Program-made: the position numbers and the translations under genes
Assembly (NCBI GenBank): GCA_033964015.1
Contig: JAWWUD010000055.1
Coordinates: 136,501-200,500, forward strand
Source: Scolanthus callimorphus
Taxonomy: Eukaryota; Cnidaria; Anthozoa; Actiniaria; Edwardsiidae
Direction of reading: 5' to 3'
DNA length: 64,000 nt
Shown here: positions 34,171 to 44,331 of the stretch, one piece after another
Numbering within the stretch: the stretch's first letter is position 1
Layout: each line of letters opens with the position of its first letter
The notes under the pieces: generated by a model
The model's database searches: none
Told to the model about the DNA's origin: nothing
Seen by the model: only the letters and a program-made list of their open reading frames with translations

Positions 34171-34664
34171 TTGCACCTTAAAATTTAAGTTAAATGCATA
34201 CTTAATATCCCTACAATAACTTATACATTTTCAATTCAAAATTGAGTCAGATTCGATTGAACAGGAGAAGTTCGAAAGTGCAAGTCAATTCAGCATTATG
34301 TATGGCAGTTAGCCGACTAAAAGGTTCTTTTGATTTGATTTAATAGCCAAAGACAATGCTATAAAGTAACAGAGTCAGAGAGAGAGGACTTACTTAAGTT
34401 ACTTTACCATGTCCATGGTGTTCTCGCTTAACTAGCTGCCTCTCGAGTTCGACTTCACTTCTCTAGTTCTATTTCCTTCGCTGAGGCCTTCAGACACCTG
34501 AAAAGGGAAGAACGATCGATACAAAGTGCCCAAAGTTAATATACATATTGTATTCAATAACGAACACAAATGAACAAAAAGCATACTTATCTTCTGGTTG
34601 AAGTTCTTGCAATGTTTTAACGGTTCCAAACGGTTTGCCCGCCACAATATTGCGCAGTCGTTAC

Positions 34665-34729
34665 CTCGAATAACCGCTGACCAGATGCGCCGAAGAGCAG
34701 CACCGGGAAGGCGCGAAACGGCGCCACAT
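34665..34729 (-). other. First-exon-like segment with presequence-like peptide
   Basis: A minus-strand ATG at 34729 encodes MWRRFAPSRCCSSAHLVSGY and runs to a GAG/GTAACG donor (intron from 34664). A second frame (34432-34797) is also Arg-rich and free of acidic residues at its start, like a mitochondrial presequence. A pyrimidine-rich tract plus AG precedes GTGTCTGAAGGCC at about 34497. The joined frame would end after a few codons, so a functional protein is not supported. It may be a captured exon. Confidence 0.2.
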
Positions 34730-35139
34730 CTTCGCACCAGTTTAGCAGCAAGACTAAATAAACCTCCCCTTTTACAGTTAAATTCTTGTCGACTCAATCA
34801 GAATCCCATAGCTCAATTCTTACAAGCGAGATTTGACGTTGATAGCTGAAGTCGACAAAAACACAGGTTACCCGCGCGCAAAGAAAGTTCAAAGCTCGAA
34901 TTACTTTCACTAAAATAATACTCAAATCTTTGTGGAAGATTTACAGTGAATAATTGGTACGGATTCTATAGTCTGAATTCTCGACTGCAGAATCACTCGA
35001 CTCCAGAACTCCACATTATATTTCACTTGACTAAATGAAAACGTCGCACTAGTCACTTCGAGACTTGTGAGTTTCCGCGTGATATTTACCGTGATGGATT
35101 TATGTATAGAATCCGTACCAATAATTCAGTAAATATTTC

Positions 35140-36600
35140 AGGGCTGTTTTAGAAGTTTTGAGAAGGTCTGAAAGGGACCAATTCTTGGGGCTGAATTACA
35201 ACCCGCAAGCGATTCGGCACTTGTTATCTAAAACAAAACTTCTAGGGCTGTTTTATCAGTTTTGAGAAGGTCTGAAAGGGGCCAATTCTGGGGGCTGAAT
35301 AAGAAACCACAAGCAATTCGGCACTCGATATCTAAAACAAAACTTCTAGGGCTGTTTTATCAGTTTTGAGAAGGTCTGAAAGGGACCAATTCTTGGGGCT
35401 GAATAAGAACCCACAAGCAATTCGGCACTCGATATCTAAAACAAAACTTCTAGGGCTGTTTTATCAGTTTTGAGAAGGTCTGAAAGGGGCCAATTCTGGG
35501 GGCTGAATAAGAACCCACAAGCAATTCGGCACTCGATATCTAAAACAAAACTTCTAGGGCTGTTTTATCAGTTTTGAGAAGGTCTGAAAGGGACCAATTC
35601 TTGGGGCTGAATTACAACCCGCAAGCGATTCGGCACTTGGTATCTAAAACAAATCTTCTAGGGCTGTTTTATCAGTTTTGAGAAGGTCTGAAAGGGGCCA
35701 ATTCTGGTGGCTGAATAAGAACCCACAAGCAATTCGGCACTCGATATCTAAAACAAAACTTCTAGGGCTGTTTTATCAGTTTTGAGAAGGTCTGAAAGGG
35801 ACCAATTCTTGGGGCTGAATTACAACCCGCAAGCAATTCGGCACTCGATATCTAAAACAAAACTTCTAGGGCTGTTTTATCAGTTTTGAGAAAGGTCTGA
35901 AAGGGACCAATTCTTGGGGCTGAATTACAACCCGCAAGCGATTCGGCACTTGGTATCTAAAACAAATCTTCTAGGGCTGTTTTATCAGTTTTGAGAAGGT
36001 CTGAAAGGGGCCAATTCTGGGGGCTGAATAAGAACCCACAAGCAATTCGGCACTCGATATCTAAAACAAAACTTCTAGGGCTGTTTTATCAGTTTTGAGA
36101 AGGTCTGAAAGGGACCAATTCTTGGGGCTGAATTACAACCCGCAAGCAATTCGGCACTCGATATCTAAAACAAAACTTCTAGGGCTGTTTTATCAGTTTT
36201 GAGAAAGGTCTGAAAGGGACCAATTCTTGGGGCTGAATTACAACCCGCAAGCGATTCGGCACTTGGTATCTAAAACAAATCTTCTAGGGCTGTTTTATCA
36301 GTTTTGAGAAGGTCTGAAAGGGGCCAATTCTGGTGGCTGAATAAGAACCCACAAGCAATTCGGCACTCGATATCTAAAACAAAACTTCTAGGGCTGTTTT
36401 ATCAGTTTTGAGAAGGTCTGAAAGGGACCAATTCTTGGGGCTGAATTACAACCCGCAAGCGATTCGGCACTTGGTATCTAAAACAAATCTTCTAGGGCTG
36501 TTTTATCAGTTTTGAGAAGGTCTGAAAGGGGCCAATTCTGGGGGCTGAATAAGAACCCGCAAGCAATTCGACCCGTATCTCCTAAATCAGATCTACTCGT
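35140..36600 (+). repeat. 105-bp array (about 14 units) with alternating unit types
   Basis: Units begin GGGCTGTTTTATCAGTTTTG and carry one of two middles: ACCAATTCTTGGGGCTGAAT or GCCAATTCTGGGGGCTGAAT. The types largely alternate, giving a roughly 210-bp higher-order repeat. The first unit (35141) is diverged. Confidence 0.9.
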
Positions 36601-36761
36601 TCAGAGTAAATCGGCACAATGTGGGGCTATTTCAGAACATCATTTGACTGAAATGGCTCCTTTTCTGTAAATCAGACCTTGCAAGGTCTAATATAGAACC
36701 GCTACGAAAGGGTCTGAATTGGTAAATGGGGCTGAATCAGCTCTCTCAAAATTACAGTGTA

Positions 36762-38240
36762 CTTGGTACACTTCTAATGGGCCACAGCCTCCCAGCTATG
36801 TCATCCTTACTGTGACTGCAAAACTTCTTTTAATTTCAAGTTCTATGGAAGTGTCAGATTGATTCATATGAAATCCAAGAAGGCTATATTTACAGCCCCA
36901 AAGAACATGGCTAATTGCTAGCTGCTTGGCACAGCCTAAAACAAATAATACATTCTTGGTAGCCTTAGCTACAGTTTCATGGAATGCAGTGTCTGAGGGG
37001 CCTATAGGCATTTTGTGGAAAAGGAAAAACATTTGCAGTTGTTGTTCCTGCTTTTTCTGAGGATTATCAAAATCTAAATAATAGCAAAATAGCTTTCAAA
37101 ATTCAACAAATTTTTGGGATTCAACTACCATAGACCAGGAAAATATGCAAACATTGCTCTCTTATTAATTACAAAGCCCCGTCAATTTTCCAGATCATCT
37201 GAGCTTTATTGTTATTATTTGCCTGATTTGTCTTATTTTCATGTTATCAGATAGATGGAACAAATCCTGAGACATCACTGCCATCCGTGCCCTGGGCTTC
37301 ATGAATATTTAAACTCTCCACAGTTATAACAACTATAACACCATTTGCTTCACATGGCATATAGCAAAGCACAATAAAAACATTAATCAGGTTTCGGATA
37401 TTTACTCAATATTCTTTTGCTTAGTAAATACAATAAAACCATTCCTGACACTGCTAGTGAAGCCATACTCAGCATCTATTTCAGGCTTAATATTGATTTG
37501 TATTTGTATCTGAAATAAAGTGTTCGTATAGTGACTGGTTTGTTTACTTTCTTTGATTGATTAGTGTCTCATTTACATGTGAACACAGTGACAGTACAAA
37601 CATTGTACAGGGGTCATTATTATTTTTCTAATAATTGATTAGAAAGTGCTGCCTTCGTGTCTAATTTTGCTTTGTTCAGGGTTAATACAATCTTGATTAG
37701 GCCTATTCGCTGTGTGTTTTCCTTTTCTGGCTTTTAGAAACAAGTTTAACAGCCATAAAAGAAGTAAAAAAAAGAGCGGATTTTGTTTAAGCTGTAGGTA
37801 CAGAAGTGTGCCATTTTTGAGGGCTTGCTTGATTGCATGCTTTATATAAAGACCTATAAAGACGAAGACCAGCCAGAAGCAGGATTAACGCCAATGTTTC
37901 GGACATTCATTCCTTATTGTTCGAACGTCATCCTCGCATCATACCTCCTAGGAATCTCGTACAGAAAACAGGGCTCTCAACAAGATATAGTACGCTGTTT
38001 TTATCAATTCCTTCTATGAAGAAGCCATTACCAAGCGTGTAAGCTCTATGTCAGGGCTTTTAAGTTGGCATTTGTAAGCAGCAACTGAGAGTTATCGTAG
38101 TGTCGGCGGGTATCGGGTGCGGAACGAATGGGAGCAGAAAATAAACCAGCCAAAAATCAACAAATCGCAAGTTAAAAGTTGAAACTCTGCTACTAAGTAA
38201 GCATTTTGAGTGAAAACTAGGACAATAACTTTAGAAATGT
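36762..38240. other. No gene recognised
   Basis: AT-rich interior of element T, right of the CACTG-ended element. ORFs at 36796-37032 (minus) and 37825-38019 (plus) lack domains. Confidence 0.4.
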
Positions 38241-38649
38241 GGACCTCCGAAGCCAGAGAAAAGGATGGGCTTTTTTCTCCCTTCGAAGTCCGCCATTATT
38301 TTCCTTGAGCATGAGAGCCTAATGGGTGATACCGCTGACAAGTATCGCGGGCAAGGTGATAACCCAGTTTTCCCGTGACGTCATGTGACGTCACGATCTC
38401 AGATCAGCTGGATGGAGTTGATTTTCAAACGTCATGGGCTTTCTCGCTCATTCTGCTCACGTTATTGACGACGCCAAGTCAAATGACTAGGGCGTTAAAA
38501 AGGTATCGCCAAAAAGATGAATGTGTCCAAGTTTGGTTGCCATAGGTGGTTCTCTTCTTGAGATATGAATTTTTTTGTTTATTCCTGAATAAAAGGTATA
38601 GCGTACGTCCGTCCGTCCGCCGTCCGCGGAAACTCATGGGAACCCTGTG

Positions 38650-40440
38650 GTATACTAAGAAAATTAACAAATCTCGGGAAGGGATGGACCTCAGACAACC
38701 AAACTTGGGTGAAGTTATCTAAGTGGCAAGGGGGGTGCAACTGCATGGTCACGTGGTATGACGTCATCGTTGACGTCATCATAGGAGAAAAATGATATAT
38801 CTCAAGAAGGGATGAACCTCAGGCAACCAAACTTGGGTGAAGTTATCTAAGTGGCAAGGGGGGTGCAACTGCATTGTCACGTGGTATGACGTCATTGATG
38901 ATGTCATCATAGGAGAAACATGATATATCTCAAGAAGGGATGAACCTCAGACAACCAAACTTGGGTGAAGTTATCTAAGTGGCAGAGGGGTGCAACTGCA
39001 TGGTCACGTGGTATGACGTCATTGATGACGTCATCATAGGAGAAACATGATATATCTCAAGAAGGGATGAACTTCAGACAACCAAACTTGGGTGAAGTTG
39101 TCTAAGTGGCAAGGGGGGTGCAACTGTATGGTCACGTGGTATGACGTCATTGATGACGTCATCATAGGAGAAACATGATATATCTCAAGAAGGGATGAAC
39201 CTCAGACAACCAAACTTGGGTGAAGTTGTCTAAGTGGCAAGGGGGGTGCAACTGCATGGTCACGTGGTATGACGTCATTGATGACGTTATCATAGCAGAA
39301 AAATGATATATCTCAAGAAGGGATGAACCTCAGACAACCAAACTTGGGTGAAGTTATCTAAGTGGCAAGGGGGGTGCAACTGCATTGTCACGTGGTATGA
39401 CGTCATTGATGATGTCATCATAGGAGAAACATGATATATCTCAAGAAGGGATGAACCTCAGACAACCAAACTTGGGTGAAGTTATCTAAGTGGCAGAGGG
39501 GTGCAACTGCATGGTCACGTGGTATGACGTCATTGATGACGTTATCATAGCAGAAAAATGATATATCTCAAGAAGGGATGAACTTCAGACAACCAAACTT
39601 GGGTGAAGTTATCTAAGTGGCAAGGGGGGTGCAACTGCATGGTCACGTGGTATGACGTCATCGTTGACGTCATCATAGGAGAAAAATGATATATCTCAAG
39701 AAGGGATGAACCTCAGACAACCAAACTTGGGTGAAGTTATCTAAGTGGCAAGGGGGGTGCAACTGCATTGTCACGTGGTATGACGTCATTGATGATGTCA
39801 TCATAGGAGAAACATGATATATCTCAAGAAGGGATGAACCTCAGACAACCAAACTTGGGTGAAGTTATCTAAGTGGCAGAGGGGTGCAACTGCATGGTCA
39901 CGTGGTATGACGTCATTGATGACGTCATCATAGGAGAAACATGATATATCTCAAGAAGGGATGAACTTCAGACAACCAAACTTGGGTGAAGTTGTCTAAG
40001 TGGCAAGGGGGGTGCAACTGTATGGTCACGTGGTATGACGTCATTGATGACGTCATCATAGGAGAAACATGATATATCTCAAGAAGGGATGAACCTCAGA
40101 CAACCAAACTTGGGTGAAGTTGTCTAAGTGGCAAGGGGGGTGCAACTGCATGGTCACGTGGTATGACGTCATTGATGACGTTATCATAGCAGAAAAATGA
40201 TATATCTCAAGAAGGGATGAACTTCAGACAACCAAACTTGGGTGAAGTTATCTAAGTGGCAGAGGGGTGCAACTGCATGGTCACGTGGTATGACGTCATC
40301 ATAGGAGAAACATGATATATCTCAAGAAGGGATGAACCTCAGACAACCAAACTTGGGTGAAGTTGTCTAAGTGGCAAGGGGGGTGCAACTGCATGGTCAC
40401 GTGGTATGACGTCATTGATGACGTCATCAAACGTGAAAAG
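38650..40440 (+). repeat. 127-bp minisatellite array of HEF-B (14 units)
   Basis: Units contain CTCAAGAAGGGATGAACCTC, GACAACCAAACTTGGGTGAA, GTGGCAAGGGGGGTGCAACT, GGTCACGTGGTATGACGTCA and TTGATGACGTCATCATAGGA. Variants such as GATGATGTCATCA recur at about 38896, 39397 and 39788, indicating higher-order duplication of blocks of 3-4 units. The array is preceded by a (TCCG)n tract (38603-38625). Confidence 0.9.
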
Positions 40441-40618
40441 GTTTACATCGTTGAAGGGATGAACCTTAGATAACCACACTTGGATGAACAAGTGCTTAGT
40501 CACGTGGTATAAACGGTGCAAGGCTATCTATTCATGTACAATGGCAACCATTTTGTCTCGTTAAAAAAATATGTAACCGGGAGCTCCGCTTTTCGCCAGT
40601 GGCTAAATCTATATATTA

Positions 40619-40875
40619 CCAGGAAGAAACAAAAAAATTCATATCTCAAGAAGGGAACAACCTATGGCAACCAAACTTGGACACATTCATCTTTTGGGCG
40701 ATACCATTTCAACGCCCTAATCATTTGACTTGGCGCCGTCAATAACGTAAGCAAAATGAGCAAGAAAGCCCGTGACGTTTGAAAATCAACTCCATAGACA
40801 TAGTTATGCTAGACGTTAATTCCTTAGGTATGGTGCTCCGCTTGCGCGGGCCTTCGGCCCGCGCAGGTGCTCCGC
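40619..40875 (-). mobile_element. HEF-A, 5' part
   Basis: On the minus strand this runs TA, GCGGAGCACC, hairpin GCGCGGGCC-GAA-GGCCCGCGC, GCGGAGCACCATACCTAAGG, and GGAGTTGATTTTCAAACGTC, to the HEF-B insertion site (TACCAGGAAG). Together with 29215-29860 it makes one complete HEF. The 5' end abuts the Penelope copy at 40887. Confidence 0.8.
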
Positions 40876-40883
40876 TATAATTT

Positions 40884-42191
40884 ATGACAGTCATTCCCAA
40901 TGACGAGGGTCTAAAGGCCCTTAAACACTTCTTTGACCGTAGGAGTGTCTTAGAACCTAGCACTGCCACTCTACTCAGACTAGCTGAGTTAGTCCTCACT
41001 CTTAACTGCTTTTCTTTTTCAGGCGATTTTTATCAGCAAGTCAATGGAGTAGCCATGGGTACTAAAATGGGACCTAGTTACGCCAACCTCTTCGTTGGTT
41101 ACATCGAGGACCTTATTTTTCAGCAGTACGATGGCCCCACGCCTCATTTCTACGGACGCTACATTGACGATTGCATTGGCGCTACATCGTGCCCTAAGCC
41201 TGACCTCGAGCGCTTCATTTCTTTTGTCAACAACTTTCACCCAGCGCTCGATTTCACATGGGAAATTTCGGAGACCTCTCTCACATTCTTAGATATCAAT
41301 CTTACTATTAACGGAGATCGCTTAGCTACTTCCGTTCACTACAAACCTACTGATTCTCATGGTTACCTGATGTTCTCTTCATCGCACCCCGCGCATGTCA
41401 AGACAGCTATCCCGTTCTCTAAGTTTCTCCGACTCCGTCGCTTGTGCAGCGAGGAGGCCGATTTTATGGCTCAATCGGACGAAATGAGCGAGTTTTTCAG
41501 AAATCGTGGTTACCCTGACAATGTCGTCGCTAACGCCCTTAGCCGCGCCCGTTCGATCGACAGAACCACAGCCTTGCAGCCATCAGAACCCACTCCAGAG
41601 GATAGGATTCCCTTCCCCCTTACTTTTCATCCTACTAACTTAGCAATCAAGCATTTTGTATCCAGGAACTTTAAGATCCTACAAAGTGACCCGGAAACAG
41701 CCGCCATTTTCCCCAAGCCGCCTCTGTTCTCTTTTAAGCGGGACCGAAACTTGCGCAATTCTCTTGTTAGAGGCGTTCTCACGCCTGGCGGTCTACAGCC
41801 CGGCACTTTCAAGTGTACTAGAAAATGCACAACGCGTGATCATGTCGTTTCCACCACCCGGATCCTCGGCCCTAGCGGCGAGTCTTTTAACATCACGGAT
41901 CACTTTGATTGTACCACCGCCAACGTCATATATTGTATTACTTGCTCCCTTTGCCGCATGATCTATATAGGACAAACCGGTCAAATGCTTTCTACGAACA
42001 AAAATGACCTTAACAAACCAGTGGCCCGACACTTCAATCTTCCCGGTCACACTAAGGATCATATGACTGTTTGCGGTGTTTCTCTTCACAACGGGTCTAA
42101 TCATTCTCGCTTCCAGAAAGAGAATAGACTTATTCTTTCACTCGGTTGCCGATCACCCCACGGCATTAATGAATTTTTCTCTTATATCTAG
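40884..42191 (+). CDS. Penelope-like reverse transcriptase/GIY-YIG, 5'-truncated but open
   Basis: The 435-residue open frame has a Met that comes from flanking sequence, so it is not the natural start. RT motifs present: GVAMGTKMGPSYANLF, then YGRYIDDCIGAT (YIDD at residues 93-96), then TFLDINL and YKPTDSHGYL. RT motif A and everything upstream are missing, so polymerase function is lost. The C-terminal GIY-YIG nuclease is recognisable (VIYCITCS, MIYIGQTG). It lacks nine residues present in copy 2 (an in-frame 27-nt deletion at about 41997) that include the conserved Arg region. No other frame damage. Confidence 0.9.
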   Translation: MTVIPNDEGLKALKHFFDRRSVLEPSTATLLRLAELVLTLNCFSFSGDFYQQVNGVAMGTKMGPSYANLFVGYIEDLIFQQYDGPTPHFYGRYIDDCIGATSCPKPDLERFISFVNNFHPALDFTWEISETSLTFLDINLTINGDRLATSVHYKPTDSHGYLMFSSSHPAHVKTAIPFSKFLRLRRLCSEEADFMAQSDEMSEFFRNRGYPDNVVANALSRARSIDRTTALQPSEPTPEDRIPFPLTFHPTNLAIKHFVSRNFKILQSDPETAAIFPKPPLFSFKRDRNLRNSLVRGVLTPGGLQPGTFKCTRKCTTRDHVVSTTRILGPSGESFNITDHFDCTTANVIYCITCSLCRMIYIGQTGQMLSTNKNDLNKPVARHFNLPGHTKDHMTVCGVSLHNGSNHSRFQKENRLILSLGCRSPHGINEFFSYI

Positions 42192-42279
42192 TTTTCTACA
42201 TCTCATCATATTTCCTCTTTCTTTACTTTTATCACTAGTTTGCGATTTCAATGGCCCATGGCATCCTTTGTTATTCTTA
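40887..42279 (+). mobile_element. Penelope-like element copy 1, 5'-truncated, body
   Basis: About 98% identical by eye to copy 2 from ACAGTCATTCCCAATG onward. The 5' half (including the LPKIHK region) is absent. The copy is interrupted at 42278-42279 by HEF-D and resumes at 46539-46732 with the terminal repeat and hammerhead-like motif. Confidence 0.9.
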
Positions 42280-42369
42280 GCGGAGCTCCTTAGCGGCCGA
42301 AGGCCGCAGAGCGGAGCACCATACCTAAGAAAAGAGCGTCCCAACGATGGCAAATGTAGCGCATGTATG

Positions 42370-42598
42370 ATATCCACAGGGTACCCAAAGTATCACAGGC
42401 GGGAATGGGCGCAAAGGGATACGATTGAAATTTGAACGTCGAGCGAGCGTGTGTGCTTCCTGAAGCCTGACGTCACAGGTGTGATATTATCCACAGGGTA
42501 CCCAAAGTATCACAGGCGGGAATGGGCGCAAAGGGATACGACTGAATTTTGAACGTCGAGCGAGCGTGTGTGCTTTCTGGAGCCTGACGTCACAGACG
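42370..42598 (+). repeat. Two copies of a 118-bp repeat in HEF-D
   Basis: ATCCACAGGGTACCCAAAGT, GGCGGGAATGGGCGCAAAGG and CGTCGAGCGAGCGTGTGTGC occur twice. Each copy ends in a GCCTGACGTCACAG block, so a CRE-type TGACGTCA is again present. Confidence 0.85.
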
Positions 42599-43747
42599 TG
42601 ACGTCACAGCATGCGCCGCCGGTCGAGTGACGATTTTTTTTTTAGACGGGGGGAGGGTGATTTGTCGGGGTGGCGCCGCCGGTCGAGTGACGGGGGGAGG
42701 GAGGGGTGAGTTGTCGGGGCCGGGGGGGATAGGAGGTTGCTCAATATTGGTGAATTCTCGAGCAATCTGCTTGAAAATATATCAAGAGTCTTTTGATCGA
42801 AAGACATTCTTCCAAGCGACTGCAGAACTGTTCTACTGAAAAGTATGTTTACAAAAAGCCAGGGAGTCTGAAGCGAGTGTCTGAAGAAATCTCCTGTTGT
42901 TATCTGAGAAGAAGGCTTAAGTTAAACTTTTCAGCGCAAATCCTGCTATGGCGGCAGAGATTGTTACCTGGCCATTTATTCGCCCTTTCCTAAAGGGACA
43001 GAATTTTGTCGAAAGGTAAAAGTAACTGCGAGACGCTACATTTGTACATTACGGTAGCGTGAGTCAAGAAGGTCATACTTTGAGAATTAATTTGTTTGGA
43101 GAGTCAATGGCGGCAAGTTGTTAAAACAGTTCGATTCGTGGATCAAAGTCACTGCTGGATAAGAGCACTGTTTATAGGGAGATGGCAGGACATTCACAAG
43201 TTCCGAACAGATTTACATTCAGGTTGTTCATACACGAGGGAAAAGCTACTCAGGATGAAGGTAAAATTCGCTGTTTCTTTTTTCGAGCATGTTGACTTTT
43301 GTTGAATCTGAGTGAGAGGTCGCGAGTCTAGTCACAACTCAACGTGTTTAGCTTATATGCGACCCTAACTAAATATCTCTAGAATTCTATTATTAGTCCT
43401 TTAAGAACGACTTAGTCGTGTTTTCTAACAACGAAGGCTAATTAAGCCTTCTCAGCTTTCTGCAAACGAGATATAAAAACACTCCCAAACGTAAGCTTAT
43501 TTCGATTGACACAAGGAAAATCTCAGGCAAAAGTGCTGCAACCGGAAACTGGTTAATGGTATTGGAGTCTGGTGATCACCTTAGTACCTTAGTAAGATAT
43601 TGACTAATGGTACTGAAAAGCTATTTTCTAGCAAAAAAATATGGTATTACAGTATTTAATTAATTCTGTTGAATTGGCTCTAAACACTTGACTTTCAACA
43701 TGCATGGACTGTGTAATTTACTACCAAATGGCAGTGCCAGTAGTAAT
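42599..43747. other. Interior of HEF-D; no gene recognised
   Basis: GGCGCCGCCGGTCGAGTGAC-like blocks are near 42613 and 42670. A possible donor (AGGATGAAGGTAAAAT, about 43251) ends a moderately GC-rich segment. No protein domain recognised. Confidence 0.35.
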
Positions 43748-44117
43748 CCCGGGGGGGGGGGACTCCCAATATTTTAGATGGGGGTGCTCGTCGGGAAAAT
43801 TGATTTCGACCCTAAGGGATAGCAAAATGGGCATGGCCAACAACAAAATTTACCCCTAAAGAAAGCAAATTTGGCATGGCGACTGCCGAATTTACCCCTA
43901 AAAGATAGCAAATTTGGCAGGTCAAAACAAATAAAAGCAAATTTGGTGTCTTTTAGGGTTTTCATCCAACTTTCCTTTGTAAATATCGGTTCTGGTGTCA
44001 GCACCAATATATTTCTGGGCAAGGATTGTTCTGAGACTCTCCTTAGGGATAGGGCTGATTTTAAACACCCCTAAGAGATAGCACCCCCGTCTGAAAATAT
44101 GGGGAGTCCCCCCCGGG
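43748..44117. mobile_element. hAT-type MITE, copy G2
   Basis: The ends are CCCGGGGGGG and CCCCCCGGG, with GACTCCCAATATTTTAGATG and GTGCTCGTCGG near the left. The right end carries the complementary block. The flanking 8-mers are GTAGTAAT (43740-43747) and GTAGTAAC (44118-44125), with 7 of 8 matching. Interior repeats of CCCTAAA-GATAGCAAA differ from the G1 interior. Confidence 0.75.
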
Positions 44118-44331
44118 GTAGTAACAATAGGAAAACAAATGAATTAATGTATTTAGTATAGTACATGTTGTTTGCTAGAATTTCATTCACTATTTACAAA
44201 GTCATTGTGCTTAGTAGAAGTATGCCCATTCCCTGTGGAAAACAAAATTATGTTATACACTGTACAAACAGGGTTTTATTTAGATTAAAAATACCAATTG
44301 GTCATTGAGACAGTAAAATTTAACACCGAAT

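Larger units (their letters stand above)
31194..36759. mobile_element. 5.6-kb CACTG-ended (EnSpm/CACTA-like) non-autonomous element
   Basis: The ends are CACTGTAATTTTGAGAGAGC and GCTCTCTCAAAATTACAGTG, with inverted similarity continuing into CTGATTCAG. TA lies outside both ends (31192-31193 and 36760-36761). CACTG termini, a 2-bp duplication and repeat-rich subterminal regions fit animal EnSpm/CACTA elements; this is inference. The inside has a 225-bp duplication, a 439-bp foldback, a 145-bp array and a 105-bp array, but no transposase. Confidence 0.65.
29938..38413. mobile_element. T: 8.5-kb TIR element inside HEF-B
   Basis: The ends are ATCCAGCTGATCTG and CAGATCAGCTGGAT. The arms share AAAACTGGGTTATCACC, and then an ATGG-GGACT, TTCGAAGGG-GAGA-like block on both sides (about 30031 and about 38290 reversed). 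A GTAAGT donor follows the left arm block at about 30443. It contains the CACTG-ended element at 31194-36759. No transposase recognised; a target-site duplication is unclear. Confidence 0.6.
29863..40616 (+). mobile_element. HEF-B: hairpin-end element inserted in HEF-A, itself interrupted
   Basis: The left end is GCGGAGCTCC, then GCGCGGGCC-GAA-GGCCCGCGC, then GCGGAGCACCATACCTAAGG (29863-29937). The rest is 38414-40616: GGAGTTGATTTTCAAACGTC, a microsatellite, 14 array units and the right end (palindrome with one mismatch, TTTCGCCAGTGGCTAAA). TA flanks are at 29861-29862 and 40617-40618. Removing it rejoins HEF-A as CTTTAATACCAGG, matching the uninterrupted sequence elsewhere in the family. An 8.5-kb TIR element (29938-38413) interrupts its left end. 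Confidence 0.8.

Noticed and set aside
34432..34797. Functional mitochondrial protein gene
   Set aside because: Only a presequence-like start is present. The plausible splice to about 34497 terminates after a few codons in the relevant frames.
40618..40886. Insertion of HEF-A directly into Penelope copy 1
   Set aside because: The few bases between the HEF-A end and the Penelope sequence (ATTTATG) do not match the intact copy, so the left truncation cannot be explained as a clean insertion.
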